39,833 nt of DNA from SHLJ01 sp041618535 (GTDB lineage Bacteria; Bacteroidota; Bacteroidia; Flavobacteriales; Flavobacteriaceae), in NCBI GenBank assembly GCA_041618535.1, contig JBFKFP010000006.1, positions 1 to 39,833 on the forward strand. The letters are read 5' to 3'. Below, piece after piece: positions 24,374 to 32,467 of this stretch. A model generated the notes under the pieces. It was not told the origin of the DNA, ran no database searches, and saw only the letters and a program-made list of their open reading frames with translations. Each line of letters starts with the position of its first letter. Within the stretch, counting starts at the first letter, position 1. The translations under genes and the position numbers were made by a program.

Positions 24374-26002
24374 TTATATGGCCTCTACGGCATACATTTT
24401 ATCCCGAAGTTCACGGATTTTAGAGTCTTCCATATAATCATCAAAGGACATATACCTGTCTATTATGCCATTCGGGGTCAATTCAATTATACGGTTTCCT
24501 ACAGTCTGGGCAAACTCATGATCATGAGTGGTGAGTAATACCGTACCCTTGAATTTCTTCAATGAGTTGTTAAAAGCAGTTATGCTCTCAAGATCGAGGT
24601 GGTTGGTTGGCTCATCCAGTATAAGAACATTGGCCCGAAGCATCATCATTCTGGACAACATACATCTGACCTTCTCTCCCCCTGATAATACATTCGATTT
24701 CTTAAGAGCCTCCTCCCCACTGAAAAGCATTTTTCCGAGGAACCCTCTAATGAAAACCTCTTCCCTTTCCTCATCGGTTTTGGCCCATTGCCGCAACCAG
24801 TCAACAAGGTTCATATCATTCTTGAAGAATTCGCTATTATCCAAAGGAAGGTAAGACTGTGTGGTGGTCACACCCCATCGGTAAGATCCTCCATCTGCTT
24901 TCATATTGCCGTTTATGATCTCGAAGAAAGCGGATGTAGCCCGGGAGTCCCTTGAAAAAACAACCACCTTATCGCCCTTTGCCAGATTGATGTCAACATT
25001 TTTAAAGAGCTGCTCACCCTCTAGGGTTGCCGACAGGTTTTCCGTATGCAGGATCTGGTCACCAGCTTCTCTTTCCCTTTCAAAAATAATAGCGGGGTAC
25101 CGTCGGCTGGATGGCCTGATATCCGAAATATTAAGCTTGTCTATCATTTTTTTACGACTGGTAGCCTGCTTTGATTTTGCCACATTCGCAGAGAAGCGGC
25201 GAATGAAATCCTCCAACTCCTTTTTCTTCTCCTCTGCCTTCCTGTTTTGCTGGGCCCTCTGTCTGGCTGCCAGTTGAGATGACTCATACCAGAAGGTATA
25301 ATTACCTGAATAATGGTTGATCTTCCCAAAATCTATGTCTGATATCTGCGTACAGACTGCGTCAAGGAAGTGACGGTCGTGCGAAACAACGATCACACAG
25401 TTTTCATAGTTGGCCAGGAAATTCTCCAACCAGCTTATTGTATCGTAATCAAGATCATTTGTTGGCTCGTCCATTATCAATACATCCGGATTTCCGAATA
25501 ACGCCTGTGCCAGCAAAACCCTTACCTTTTGCTTTCCATCGAGATCAGACATCTTGATATAATGCAAATCTTCTCTGATCCCCAGATTAGAGAGCATGGC
25601 GGCGGCATCACTCTCAGCATTCCAGCCATTCATTTCTTCAAACCTCACCTGGAGCTCACCGATTTTCTCAGCATTCGCATCTGAATAATCCGCATAAAGG
25701 GCATCTATCTCCGTCTTGATCTCGAAAAGAGGCTTATTTCCCATCATGACAGTCTCAAGAACCGGAATATCATTGTAAAGGTTGTGATCCTGTTCGAGCA
25801 CAGACATTCGTTTACCGGGCTCGAGATGTACCTGACCTGAAGTGGGATCCTGTTTACCGGAGAGAATTTTCAGAAATGTTGATTTTCCGGCACCATTTGC
25901 TCCAATAATTCCATAACAATTACCCTGGGTAAACGTGACATTTACTTCATCGAATAATACCCGCTTTCCAAATTGCACAGAAAGGTTTGAAACTGATAAC
26001 AT
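24374..26002 (-). CDS. ABC-F family ATPase, YbiT-like, with a degenerate second ATP site
   Basis: A 542-residue soluble tandem-ATPase of the ABC-F family, whose members act on the ribosome. NBD1 has Walker A 'GANGAGKST' (34-42) and Walker B 'LIMDEPTNDLD', but its signature is 'MSDLDGKQKVR' instead of LSGGQ. The charged linker (about 240-290, 'RRFSANVAKSKQATSRKKMIDK') is the YbiT-type interdomain arm. NBD2 has an intact LSGGE (439-443) and 'LILDEPTNHLD', but its Walker A is lost: 'VFSRDSRATSAFF' (348-360) lacks the P-loop glycines and Lys. Site I (Walker A of NBD1 with signature of NBD2) is thus intact while site II lacks both halves. Cytoplasmic; monocistronic. Confidence 0.95.
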   Translation of the reverse strand: MLSVSNLSVQFGKRVLFDEVNVTFTQGNCYGIIGANGAGKSTFLKILSGKQDPTSGQVHLEPGKRMSVLEQDHNLYNDIPVLETVMMGNKPLFEIKTEIDALYADYSDANAEKIGELQVRFEEMNGWNAESDAAAMLSNLGIREDLHYIKMSDLDGKQKVRVLLAQALFGNPDVLIMDEPTNDLDYDTISWLENFLANYENCVIVVSHDRHFLDAVCTQISDIDFGKINHYSGNYTFWYESSQLAARQRAQQNRKAEEKKKELEDFIRRFSANVAKSKQATSRKKMIDKLNISDIRPSSRRYPAIIFEREREAGDQILHTENLSATLEGEQLFKNVDINLAKGDKVVVFSRDSRATSAFFEIINGNMKADGGSYRWGVTTTQSYLPLDNSEFFKNDMNLVDWLRQWAKTDEEREEVFIRGFLGKMLFSGEEALKKSNVLSGGEKVRCMLSRMMMLRANVLILDEPTNHLDLESITAFNNSLKKFKGTVLLTTHDHEFAQTVGNRIIELTPNGIIDRYMSFDDYMEDSKIRELRDKMYAVEAI

Positions 26003-26114
26003 GACGATAGCTTTAAATTTGGCGCAAAAGTAGGGAATTCAAAGGATTCAGCAAACCCATTTCAATCAGAATAACTTTAACAACGCCTTAACAGGGGGTG
26101 AAGCATCCTTCCCA

Positions 26115-26122
26115 TATTTTTG
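26115..26122 (+). promoter_or_regulatory. -7 box upstream of the cysteine-less thioredoxin-like lipoprotein
   Basis: TATTTTTG matches TAnnTTTG exactly, 43 bases before the ATG at 26165. No clear TTG lies at the right distance, so the -33 element is weak. The box argues that the open frame upstream of 26165 is untranslated. Confidence 0.45.
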
Positions 26123-26164
26123 TGTTGTCCTAATATGTGTTTGCACTATTGGGTAAGACTGATT

Positions 26165-27592
26165 ATGAAACGGATTTTAGCCTTAACGCTTTTAGGATTT
26201 ACTTTACTAGCCTGTTCGAATCGAAATTCTAGTTGTGGCGCCGCTTACTTCGGGGGCGAGATCATTAATCCCAATAATGATCATATCATACTTTACGATT
26301 CGAATGAGGCCGTAGATACCTTGTATCTTGATAATGATAACAGGTTTGCGCATACACTTGAAAACCTCAATTCCGGTCTATTTTCCTTTGTACACGGAGG
26401 GGAGTACCAGGTCATGCTCATAGAACCCGGAGACAGCCTTATGATAAGGCTGAATACTTTTGATTTTGACGAATCCCTGGTTTTCAGTGGTATTGGCTCC
26501 AAAAAGAATAATTTCCTACTGGAGCTCTTCATTGAAATTGAGCGCATGAACCGCGATATGTATGAGAAGGGAAGACTGATGAAACCTGAACAATTTGTCA
26601 GTCTGTTGGATTCGATCAGGACAGAGCGACAGGGAAGACTGGATAAATTCTCTGCCAAGGTGCAAACCAGTCCTATGTTCCAGAAAGTATCGAACGCGGG
26701 AATTGACTACGATTATTATGCCCACAAGGAGATCTATCCATTCAGGCACTTCGGAAAGAAATATACAGATGCAGACATGTTACCTGAGGGCTATTTTGAT
26801 TTCAGGAAGAATATCGACTACAATGATGAGGACCTCAAGGATTTTTATCCCTACTACAACTTCTTATTTCCGCACATTAACAACTTAGCGCTCAACAGGT
26901 ATATAAAGAAGACTAACGACAGCCTGTTCAATCGTCGATCTGTTCATTATAATATGAGTAAGTTGCTCCTGATTGACAGTCTTATAGTGAATGAATCTGT
27001 CAAGAATAATCTCTTAAAATATTCCACCCGGAATTTTCTTTCCCACTCCCATTCAGCTGAAGAAAGTGAGGCTGTTTACACTTCTTTTCTCCAGAAATGC
27101 TCAAACCAGGAATTCAGCGAGTATATAACAGATTTTTACAAAACCCTTCAGAAATTGAGGCCTGGTCAGCCATTCCCGGAACTCTCTTTGGTGAATTCGA
27201 AGAATGAGACCGTACCGCTTCATAAATTGATAGATAGTCCTACTGTGATCTATTTCTGGACAAAAGCCAACACCATGCATGCAAGTGAGAGCCATGCTAA
27301 AGTCAGAACCTTAAAAAGTAAATACCCCGAGGTAAATTTTATTTCTGTTAATGTGAATTCTCAGGATTATATGAGCTGGAGGAGGATGCTCGATAGGTAT
27401 AATTTCGACAGGCAGAGTGAATACATGCTAAAGAGCCCTGATTCCGCCGCAAAAGAACTCGCGTTGTATAATGTTTACAAAGCCATGAGTCTTGATGAAA
27501 ATATGGCGATAATCCACCCCAACATTAACCTGTTCAGGTCGGAGGCAGAACAATCGATTTCCAGCCTTAGCAAGCAAATCTACAGGAAGTAA
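26165..27592 (+). CDS. Thioredoxin-like lipoprotein lacking the redox cysteines
   Basis: A 475-residue lipoprotein (signal KRILALTLLGFTLLACS, lipid Cys). The N-terminal part is beta-rich with 'GGEIINPNNDHIILYD', the common start of the DUF4369-like domain that precedes TlpA domains. The middle is helical. The C-terminal part (about 330-475) has the thioredoxin-like order 'GQPFPELSLVNSKNE', 'PTVIYFWTKANTMHASESHAKV', 'EVNFISVNVNSQDYMSW', but the W-C-x-x-C site reads W-T-K-A-N with no Cys. Redox activity is therefore unlikely; a binding or scaffolding role is inferred. The stop at 27590-27592 abuts the stop of the convergent transaldolase-type gene with no gap. Confidence 0.85.
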   Translation: MKRILALTLLGFTLLACSNRNSSCGAAYFGGEIINPNNDHIILYDSNEAVDTLYLDNDNRFAHTLENLNSGLFSFVHGGEYQVMLIEPGDSLMIRLNTFDFDESLVFSGIGSKKNNFLLELFIEIERMNRDMYEKGRLMKPEQFVSLLDSIRTERQGRLDKFSAKVQTSPMFQKVSNAGIDYDYYAHKEIYPFRHFGKKYTDADMLPEGYFDFRKNIDYNDEDLKDFYPYYNFLFPHINNLALNRYIKKTNDSLFNRRSVHYNMSKLLLIDSLIVNESVKNNLLKYSTRNFLSHSHSAEESEAVYTSFLQKCSNQEFSEYITDFYKTLQKLRPGQPFPELSLVNSKNETVPLHKLIDSPTVIYFWTKANTMHASESHAKVRTLKSKYPEVNFISVNVNSQDYMSWRRMLDRYNFDRQSEYMLKSPDSAAKELALYNVYKAMSLDENMAIIHPNINLFRSEAEQSISSLSKQIYRK

Positions 27593-28249
27593 TTACTTAT
27601 TCCCTTTGGCATGATCGGCCAGAAACTTCTCCAGACCGATATCTGTTAATGGATGTTTCAGCAAACCAAGAATAGAGCTCAGAGGGCCGGTCATTACATC
27701 GGCACCAATTTTCGCGCAGTCTATGATATGCATGGTGTGCCTGATGGAGGCCGCCAGTATCTGGGTATCAAAATCGTAGTTATCATAGATTCCTCTTATT
27801 TCCGCGATCAGATTTAAACCGTCGGTAGACACATCATCCAGGCGCCCAATAAAAGGCGAAACATAAGTGGCACCCGCCTTTGCAGCCAATATGGCTTGTC
27901 CCGGTGAAAAAACCAGGGTCACGTTGGTTTTTACTCCTCTTTTGGAAAAATAGGTACATGCTTTGACACCATCGGCAATCATAGGTAGTTTGATCACGAT
28001 CTGATCGTGCAATGCGGCCAGCGCTTCTCCCTCCCTGATCATGCCTTCCATGTCGGTGGCGATCACTTCAGCTGAGACATCACCGTCCACGATCTCGCAG
28101 ATGGCCTTATAATGATTCATGATATTTTCCTTGCCGGTGATCCCTTCTTTGGCCATCAGCGAAGGATTTGTGGTTACACCATCTAAAATACCGAGGTCTT
28201 GCGCCTCTTTAATCTGATCGAGATTAGCAGTATCGATGAAGAATTTCAT
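27593..28249 (-). CDS. fsa: Transaldolase / fructose-6-phosphate aldolase-type enzyme
   Basis: A 218-residue class I aldolase of the small transaldolase subfamily, acting on sedoheptulose-7-P/glyceraldehyde-3-P or on fructose-6-P. Motifs: 'MKFFIDTANLDQIKEAQDLGILDGVTTNPSL' pattern at the N-terminus, the Schiff-base Lys87 in 'IVIKLPM', 'GVKTNVTLVFSPGQAILAAKAGATYVSPFIGRLDD' region and 'QILAASIRH'. Length fits the 214-220 residues of FSA/TalC rather than the ~320 of TalB. Which activity dominates cannot be told by eye. It lies 103 bases downstream of the short-chain dehydrogenase on the same strand. Confidence 0.93.
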   Translation of the reverse strand: MKFFIDTANLDQIKEAQDLGILDGVTTNPSLMAKEGITGKENIMNHYKAICEIVDGDVSAEVIATDMEGMIREGEALAALHDQIVIKLPMIADGVKACTYFSKRGVKTNVTLVFSPGQAILAAKAGATYVSPFIGRLDDVSTDGLNLIAEIRGIYDNYDFDTQILAASIRHTMHIIDCAKIGADVMTGPLSSILGLLKHPLTDIGLEKFLADHAKGNK

Positions 28250-28352
28250 ATCTGAGGAAAAGATTTTATTCGGTGCGAATTTACAATTTAAAGGTTGTAA
28301 ACCATTTTAAAACTTGTAAAAATATATTAACAAAGCCGGTAGTTAAATTCCA

Positions 28353-29156
28353 TTATAATTTTAAGTGCTTCAGCAATATTTTTTCAAAGGTTTTCTGGGG
28401 AAGGAATGCCTTGATGATCGGAGATAATTTTTGCATAAACGGTCCAACCTTATGATGCGGTTTCGGATTTGATTTGGAAATCAGATTCTCTATCGCAAGT
28501 GCAACCTCTTTCGGATCATTTCCGCCATCCACATCATCATCTATAGATCTTAACATTCTTCCATATGTCAGGGCATATGGCGAATCCTCCAGTAGTGGTG
28601 CATGATAACGGCCAGCTGCAATATTGGTGGCATAATCACCTGGGGCAAGATTAGTGACACTGATATTAAAATCCTTAACCTCAATCCTTATGGCTTCGGT
28701 CAATATCTCCAGGGCCGCCTTGCTTGAACTGTATACCCCCCTGAAAGGAAGCCCAATATATGCAGCAAGGGATGTAATGTTGATGATCTGCCCCGATCCT
28801 TGTTCGCGCATTACCGGTAAAACCGCCTGTATCATTTGAACCGGACCTATGAAATTGGTCTCGAAATTCTGACGTATGGCCTCTGTCGGAATCTCCTCCA
28901 AGGGACCAGTGATACCGGCACCGGCGTTGTTGATCAGAACATCCAGTTGTCCCGATTTTTCCACTATGGTGTTTACACAGTTAGCCACCGAATCCTGGTT
29001 GGTTACATCGAGCTCTAACAACGGGAAAGGATGGTCATGATAGCGATCAGGATTACGACTGGTTCCAAAAACATTAAAACCAACAGCCTGCAGATGTTCA
29101 CAGATCGCTTTTCCTATTCCGGAGGACCCTCCTGTGACTAGAATTACTTTTTTCAT
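28353..29156 (-). CDS. Short-chain dehydrogenase/reductase
   Basis: A 267-residue classical SDR oxidoreductase. The cofactor motif TGGSSGIG is at 8-15, with 'GTSRNPDRY' after strand two (an Arg suggesting NADP preference), 'LELDVTNQDSV', 'NNAGAGITGPLEE', catalytic Ser in 'INITSLAAYIGLPF' and Y-x-x-x-K in 'YSSSKAAL' (near 142-146). All residues of the Ser-Tyr-Lys triad are present. Substrate unknown; the form resembles broad-range Bacteroidetes SDRs. Its start is about 57 bases from the end of the SRP RNA on the same strand. Confidence 0.93.
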   Translation of the reverse strand: MKKVILVTGGSSGIGKAICEHLQAVGFNVFGTSRNPDRYHDHPFPLLELDVTNQDSVANCVNTIVEKSGQLDVLINNAGAGITGPLEEIPTEAIRQNFETNFIGPVQMIQAVLPVMREQGSGQIINITSLAAYIGLPFRGVYSSSKAALEILTEAIRIEVKDFNISVTNLAPGDYATNIAAGRYHAPLLEDSPYALTYGRMLRSIDDDVDGGNDPKEVALAIENLISKSNPKPHHKVGPFMQKLSPIIKAFLPQKTFEKILLKHLKL

Positions 29157-29212
29157 CTTGTAAACACAAATTGGAAATTACGGATTATTTCTCAATTTTT
29201 TCCATAAAAAAA

Positions 29213-29310
29213 GGGCAAGCTACCTACATCACACCGCTACGACCGTCTACCTTTGCTGCGTTCCCGCCCTGGAGGATTCAACAGGAGCTGGTTGTGTAGG
29301 ACTTGCCCGG
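29213..29310 (-). ncRNA. ffs: Signal recognition particle RNA, small bacterial type
   Basis: The minus strand holds the SRP RNA: outer stem GGGCAAG (29213-29219) with CTTGCCC (29302-29308), and the conserved apical loop region GGGCGGGAACGCAGCAAAGG that binds Ffh (M domain), near 29252-29272. About 98 nucleotides, matching the small single-hairpin form of Bacteroidetes. A T-run on the minus strand (29212-29206) directly follows the closing stem and ends transcription. It guides Ffh-bound ribosomes making membrane and exported proteins. Confidence 0.93.
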
Positions 29311-29312
29311 CG

Positions 29313-29340
29313 CAAAGATACATGAATTTAAAAATTTCAA
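29313..29340 (-). promoter_or_regulatory. Promoter of the SRP RNA
   Basis: On the minus strand TTG (29340-29338), 17-base spacer, TATCTTTG (29320-29313), an exact TAnnTTTG match. The expected start, about three bases past the box, coincides with the 5' end of the RNA at about 29310. Confidence 0.75.
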
Positions 29341-29354
29341 GAGCATTTTTTTAA

Positions 29355-29383
29355 TTGATTTTATATAGATAAATTGGCCATAT
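29355..29383 (+). promoter_or_regulatory. Candidate promoter for glutaminyl cyclotransferase
   Basis: TTG at 29355-29357, 18-base spacer, TACATTTT (29376-29383), one base off consensus, 13 bases before the ATG at 29396. It diverges from the SRP RNA promoter. Confidence 0.4.
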
Positions 29384-29395
29384 AATACATTTTTC

Positions 29396-30430
29396 ATGAG
29401 CTTCAAATTGATCTTGCTGTCCGGGTTAATCGGCCTTGCTGTAATTGGTTGCAAACCCGGTAAAAACGGAAAGAAATCAGATTTTTCACTAAAAACAACG
29501 GCAAAAAATGATGTGTTTTTTATCGGGGAGCCTGTAGGGTTTGAACTGGTCAATAAGAAATCATTGAACGTTGAATCTGTGGAATTCTCACTTGGTGATT
29601 ATCCTGTTCAAAATGGAAAAGAACTGAAAAATGTGAGGTTGGGAAAACAGAGGTTAATTGCAGTTGTTCATTCTGATGGAATTTCTGATACCATTTCTAA
29701 GACAATTACTATTCTGAATGATACGAGTCCGGAGATTCTCAACTTCAGGATCCTGAACACCTATCCACATGACATCACTTCTTACACACAGGGGCTTGAA
29801 TTTCACGAGGGATTCCTTTACGAGAGCACAGGTCAGTACGGATCTTCCAAACTGCGGAAGATAAATTACCAGACAGGTGAGGTTCTGAAGGAAGTAGCTT
29901 TGAACAAATCTTATTTTGCCGAGGGGCTATCAATATATGATGAAAAGGTCTTTCAACTCACCTGGCGAAACAAGACCGGCTTCATCTATGATCTTGAAAG
30001 CCTTGAGCGAATTGGAAGTTTTAAGTATGGTGAAAGTAAGGAGGGATGGGGCTTATGTCATGATAATACCGTTCTTTACAAGTCGGATGGGACAGAGAAA
30101 ATCTGGTTGCTTGATCCTGAAAGCTTGAAGGAAACCGGTTATATTCAGGCTTACACCAACAAAGGAAAGATCGTAGGGCTCAACGAATTGGAATGGGTGG
30201 ATGGCAAGATCTTCGCTAACCGATATCAGAAAAACGGGGTCGCGATAATCAATCCGCTAAGCGGTGCTATCGAGGGTGTTATCGATTTTTCGCCACTGAA
30301 AGAGATGGTGACACAGCATTCCAAACTGGATGTGCTCAATGGTATTGCCTATAATCCGGAAACTGGGACTATTTTCGTTACCGGAAAAAATTGGGATAAG
30401 CTGTTCGAAATAGAACTTACCCGAGAATAA
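29396..30430 (+). CDS. Glutaminyl-peptide cyclotransferase, lipoprotein
   Basis: A 344-residue lipoprotein (signal SFKLILLSGLIGLAVIGC). After a short beta-rich N-terminal part, residues about 115-344 form the plant/bacterial-type glutamine cyclotransferase beta-propeller, which turns N-terminal Gln into pyroglutamate on exported proteins. The recognised pattern is 'YPHDITSYTQGLEFHEGFLYESTGQYGSS', 'YFAEGLSIYDEKVFQLTWRN', 'KEGWGLCHDNTVLYKSDGT', 'GLNELEWVDGKIFANRY' and 'VLNGIAYNPETGTIFVTGKNWDKL'. Periplasmic or outer-membrane bound. The thioesterase gene begins on the base after its stop. Confidence 0.93.
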   Translation: MSFKLILLSGLIGLAVIGCKPGKNGKKSDFSLKTTAKNDVFFIGEPVGFELVNKKSLNVESVEFSLGDYPVQNGKELKNVRLGKQRLIAVVHSDGISDTISKTITILNDTSPEILNFRILNTYPHDITSYTQGLEFHEGFLYESTGQYGSSKLRKINYQTGEVLKEVALNKSYFAEGLSIYDEKVFQLTWRNKTGFIYDLESLERIGSFKYGESKEGWGLCHDNTVLYKSDGTEKIWLLDPESLKETGYIQAYTNKGKIVGLNELEWVDGKIFANRYQKNGVAIINPLSGAIEGVIDFSPLKEMVTQHSKLDVLNGIAYNPETGTIFVTGKNWDKLFEIELTRE

Positions 30431-30820
30431 ATGCAAGTATACACACATACAGTGCAGGTTGAACAATCAGACCTTGACGACCTGAACCACGTCAACAATG
30501 TCAGGTACCTGCAATGGGTACAGGATATCGCGAAGGCGCATTGGCTGTCTAAAGCCACCGATGATATGCTGAAAAGATATTTCTGGGTAGTCATAAGGCA
30601 TGTAATCGAGTATAAGTCAGCCGCGGTACTGCATGACTTTATCAATATAAAGACCTTCGTTGAAGATTCCAGCGGAGTCACATCAACCCGTGTGGTGGAA
30701 ATGTATCACAGCGAAACGGGAAAACTCCTGGTCAGAGCTGAAACCCTCTGGTGCCTCATGGATGCCAGGTCAAAGAAGCCGGCGAGGATAACAGATTCCC
30801 TCGCCGAATTATTCAAATAA
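30431..30820 (+). CDS. Hotdog-fold acyl-CoA thioesterase (YbgC-like)
   Basis: A 129-residue hotdog-fold enzyme hydrolysing acyl-CoA thioesters. 'VEQSDLDDLNHVNNVRYLQWVQD' carries the Asp/His active-site region of 4HBT-type thioesterases, and 'VRAETLWCLMDARSKKPARI' is the usual last strand. The ATG directly follows the stop of the cyclotransferase, so the two are probably cotranscribed, though their functions show no obvious link. Cytoplasmic; substrate chain length unknown. Confidence 0.92.
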   Translation: MQVYTHTVQVEQSDLDDLNHVNNVRYLQWVQDIAKAHWLSKATDDMLKRYFWVVIRHVIEYKSAAVLHDFINIKTFVEDSSGVTSTRVVEMYHSETGKLLVRAETLWCLMDARSKKPARITDSLAELFK

Positions 30821-30883
30821 TAAGTGCCACTGATACGAATTGATACTTTGAAAAGTTATATTTTTATCACCAAATAAATCTTC

Positions 30884-32467
30884 ATGAAGCGATTTTCAAT
30901 TTTGCTTGCGGCACTGATTCTCCTTGTTTTCTGGAGTTCATGCAGGACCGATTTCAATTTTGAACCCAGTACCGGAAGCCTTGAATTTTCTAAGGACACC
31001 GTTTACCTCGATACAGTATTTACCAATATCGGGAGCAGCACCTACAATTTGAAGGTTTATAACAGAAGTAATGATGATATTCTAATTCCAACATTAAGGC
31101 TTGGACAGGGGCAGAATTCGATGTACAGATTAAATGTAGATGGCTTAACAGGTTCAGGGCCTATTGCCGGAAAAGAATTCGAGAACGTTGAACTGCTGGC
31201 CAGGGACAGCATGTATATATTTATTGAAACCACTATAGACATTGAGGCACTGGCTTCTTCAGACACACAATTTATATATACAGATGTAATCGAATTTGAT
31301 TCGGGGGCTAACCTTCAAACCGTTGAGCTGGTAACCCTGGTTAGGGACGCCGTCTTTATTTATCCGCAGCGCTTTCTGGATAATCAGACCGGCGAGTATG
31401 TCATCGAAACCCTGTTGTTCGATGTTGATGGTGATGGAATGGACGATGAAACAACCATCCAGGGACGATTTCTCGACGCGGGGGAACTGAATTTTACAGA
31501 TGAAAAGCCTTATGTTATTTATGGCTATGCGGCCGTTGATGATGGCGATGAATTGAACATCGATGCCGGAGCAAGGGTTCACTTTCATGCCAACTCCGGG
31601 CTCCTCATTACAGAAGGAGGGTCTTTAAAGGTAAATGGTTTGCCCAGCACAGATCCCGATACTCTTGAAGGAGAGGTCATTTTCGAAGGTGACCGGCTTG
31701 AGCCTGGTTTTGCTGAAATACCCGGTCAGTGGCAGGCCATCTGGCTATTCAATGGCAGCACCGGAAACAGTTTTAATTATGCTACCATTAAAAACGGAAC
31801 TGTTGGGATAGTTTGCGACGGAAATATGGACGATCCCGCCAAACTGACCATTACCAATAGTCAAATCTACAATTCAAGCAATTTCGGGATTTTAGGCAGA
31901 GGTACAAATATCTATGGTGAAAACCTGGTGATCAATAAAAGTGGACAGTCTTCCTTTGCTGGAACTTATGGCGGTCGGTATAACCTGGTGCATTCCACCA
32001 TTGCAAATTACTGGACTAACAGCTTCCGCCAGTTTCCTTCCCTCTATCTGAACAATTATATAATTGATGGGGAGGGCACTGTCTTTACGAGCCCGCTTGA
32101 AGAGGCCAATTTCACCAACTGCATCATCTTCGGAAACGATAATCCTGAAATGCTGCTCGACAAGGATAATGCAGATACCTTTAATTTTAAATTCACCAAC
32201 TGCCTTATCAGGTTTAACGATCCTAATAACAATTTCAGTGGTCCTCAGTATGATTTTAATGATTTAAACCTGTACGAGAATGTGATCTTCAACCAGGACC
32301 CCGAATTCCTTGATACTTCTTTGAATAAACTGGATATCCCTAACGGTTCAGTTTCTGACGGAGCAGGAATCACTTTCGGAATTCTATCAACCGATATCAG
32401 AAATCAGTCCAGGGGAGTACCACCAGATCTCGGAGCTTACGAAAGCACAGATTTTGAGGAAGATTGA
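30884..32467 (+). CDS. Large lipoprotein with beta-helix-like repeats
   Basis: A 527-residue lipoprotein (signal KRFSILLAALILLVFWSSC). An Ig-like N-terminal region ('LEFSKDTVYLDTVFTNIGSSTYNLKVYNRSNDDI' type) is followed by a calcium-loop-like 'DVDGDGMDDE' and, from about 230 on, short repeats of the kind found in right-handed parallel beta-helices ('LTITNSQIYNSSNFGILG', 'NFTNCIIFGNDNPEMLL', 'FTNCLIRFND'). It ends 'PPDLGAYESTDFEED'; 'DLGAYE' is the normal end of this type. Surface-exposed by inference; function unknown. The last 31 bases overlap the 3' end of glyA on the other strand. Confidence 0.88.
   Translation: MKRFSILLAALILLVFWSSCRTDFNFEPSTGSLEFSKDTVYLDTVFTNIGSSTYNLKVYNRSNDDILIPTLRLGQGQNSMYRLNVDGLTGSGPIAGKEFENVELLARDSMYIFIETTIDIEALASSDTQFIYTDVIEFDSGANLQTVELVTLVRDAVFIYPQRFLDNQTGEYVIETLLFDVDGDGMDDETTIQGRFLDAGELNFTDEKPYVIYGYAAVDDGDELNIDAGARVHFHANSGLLITEGGSLKVNGLPSTDPDTLEGEVIFEGDRLEPGFAEIPGQWQAIWLFNGSTGNSFNYATIKNGTVGIVCDGNMDDPAKLTITNSQIYNSSNFGILGRGTNIYGENLVINKSGQSSFAGTYGGRYNLVHSTIANYWTNSFRQFPSLYLNNYIIDGEGTVFTSPLEEANFTNCIIFGNDNPEMLLDKDNADTFNFKFTNCLIRFNDPNNNFSGPQYDFNDLNLYENVIFNQDPEFLDTSLNKLDIPNGSVSDGAGITFGILSTDIRNQSRGVPPDLGAYESTDFEED

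Noticed and set aside
26120..26164. Upstream TTG start for the thioredoxin-like lipoprotein
   Set aside because: It lies in the -7 box and would bury the lipoprotein signal peptide behind 15 residues.
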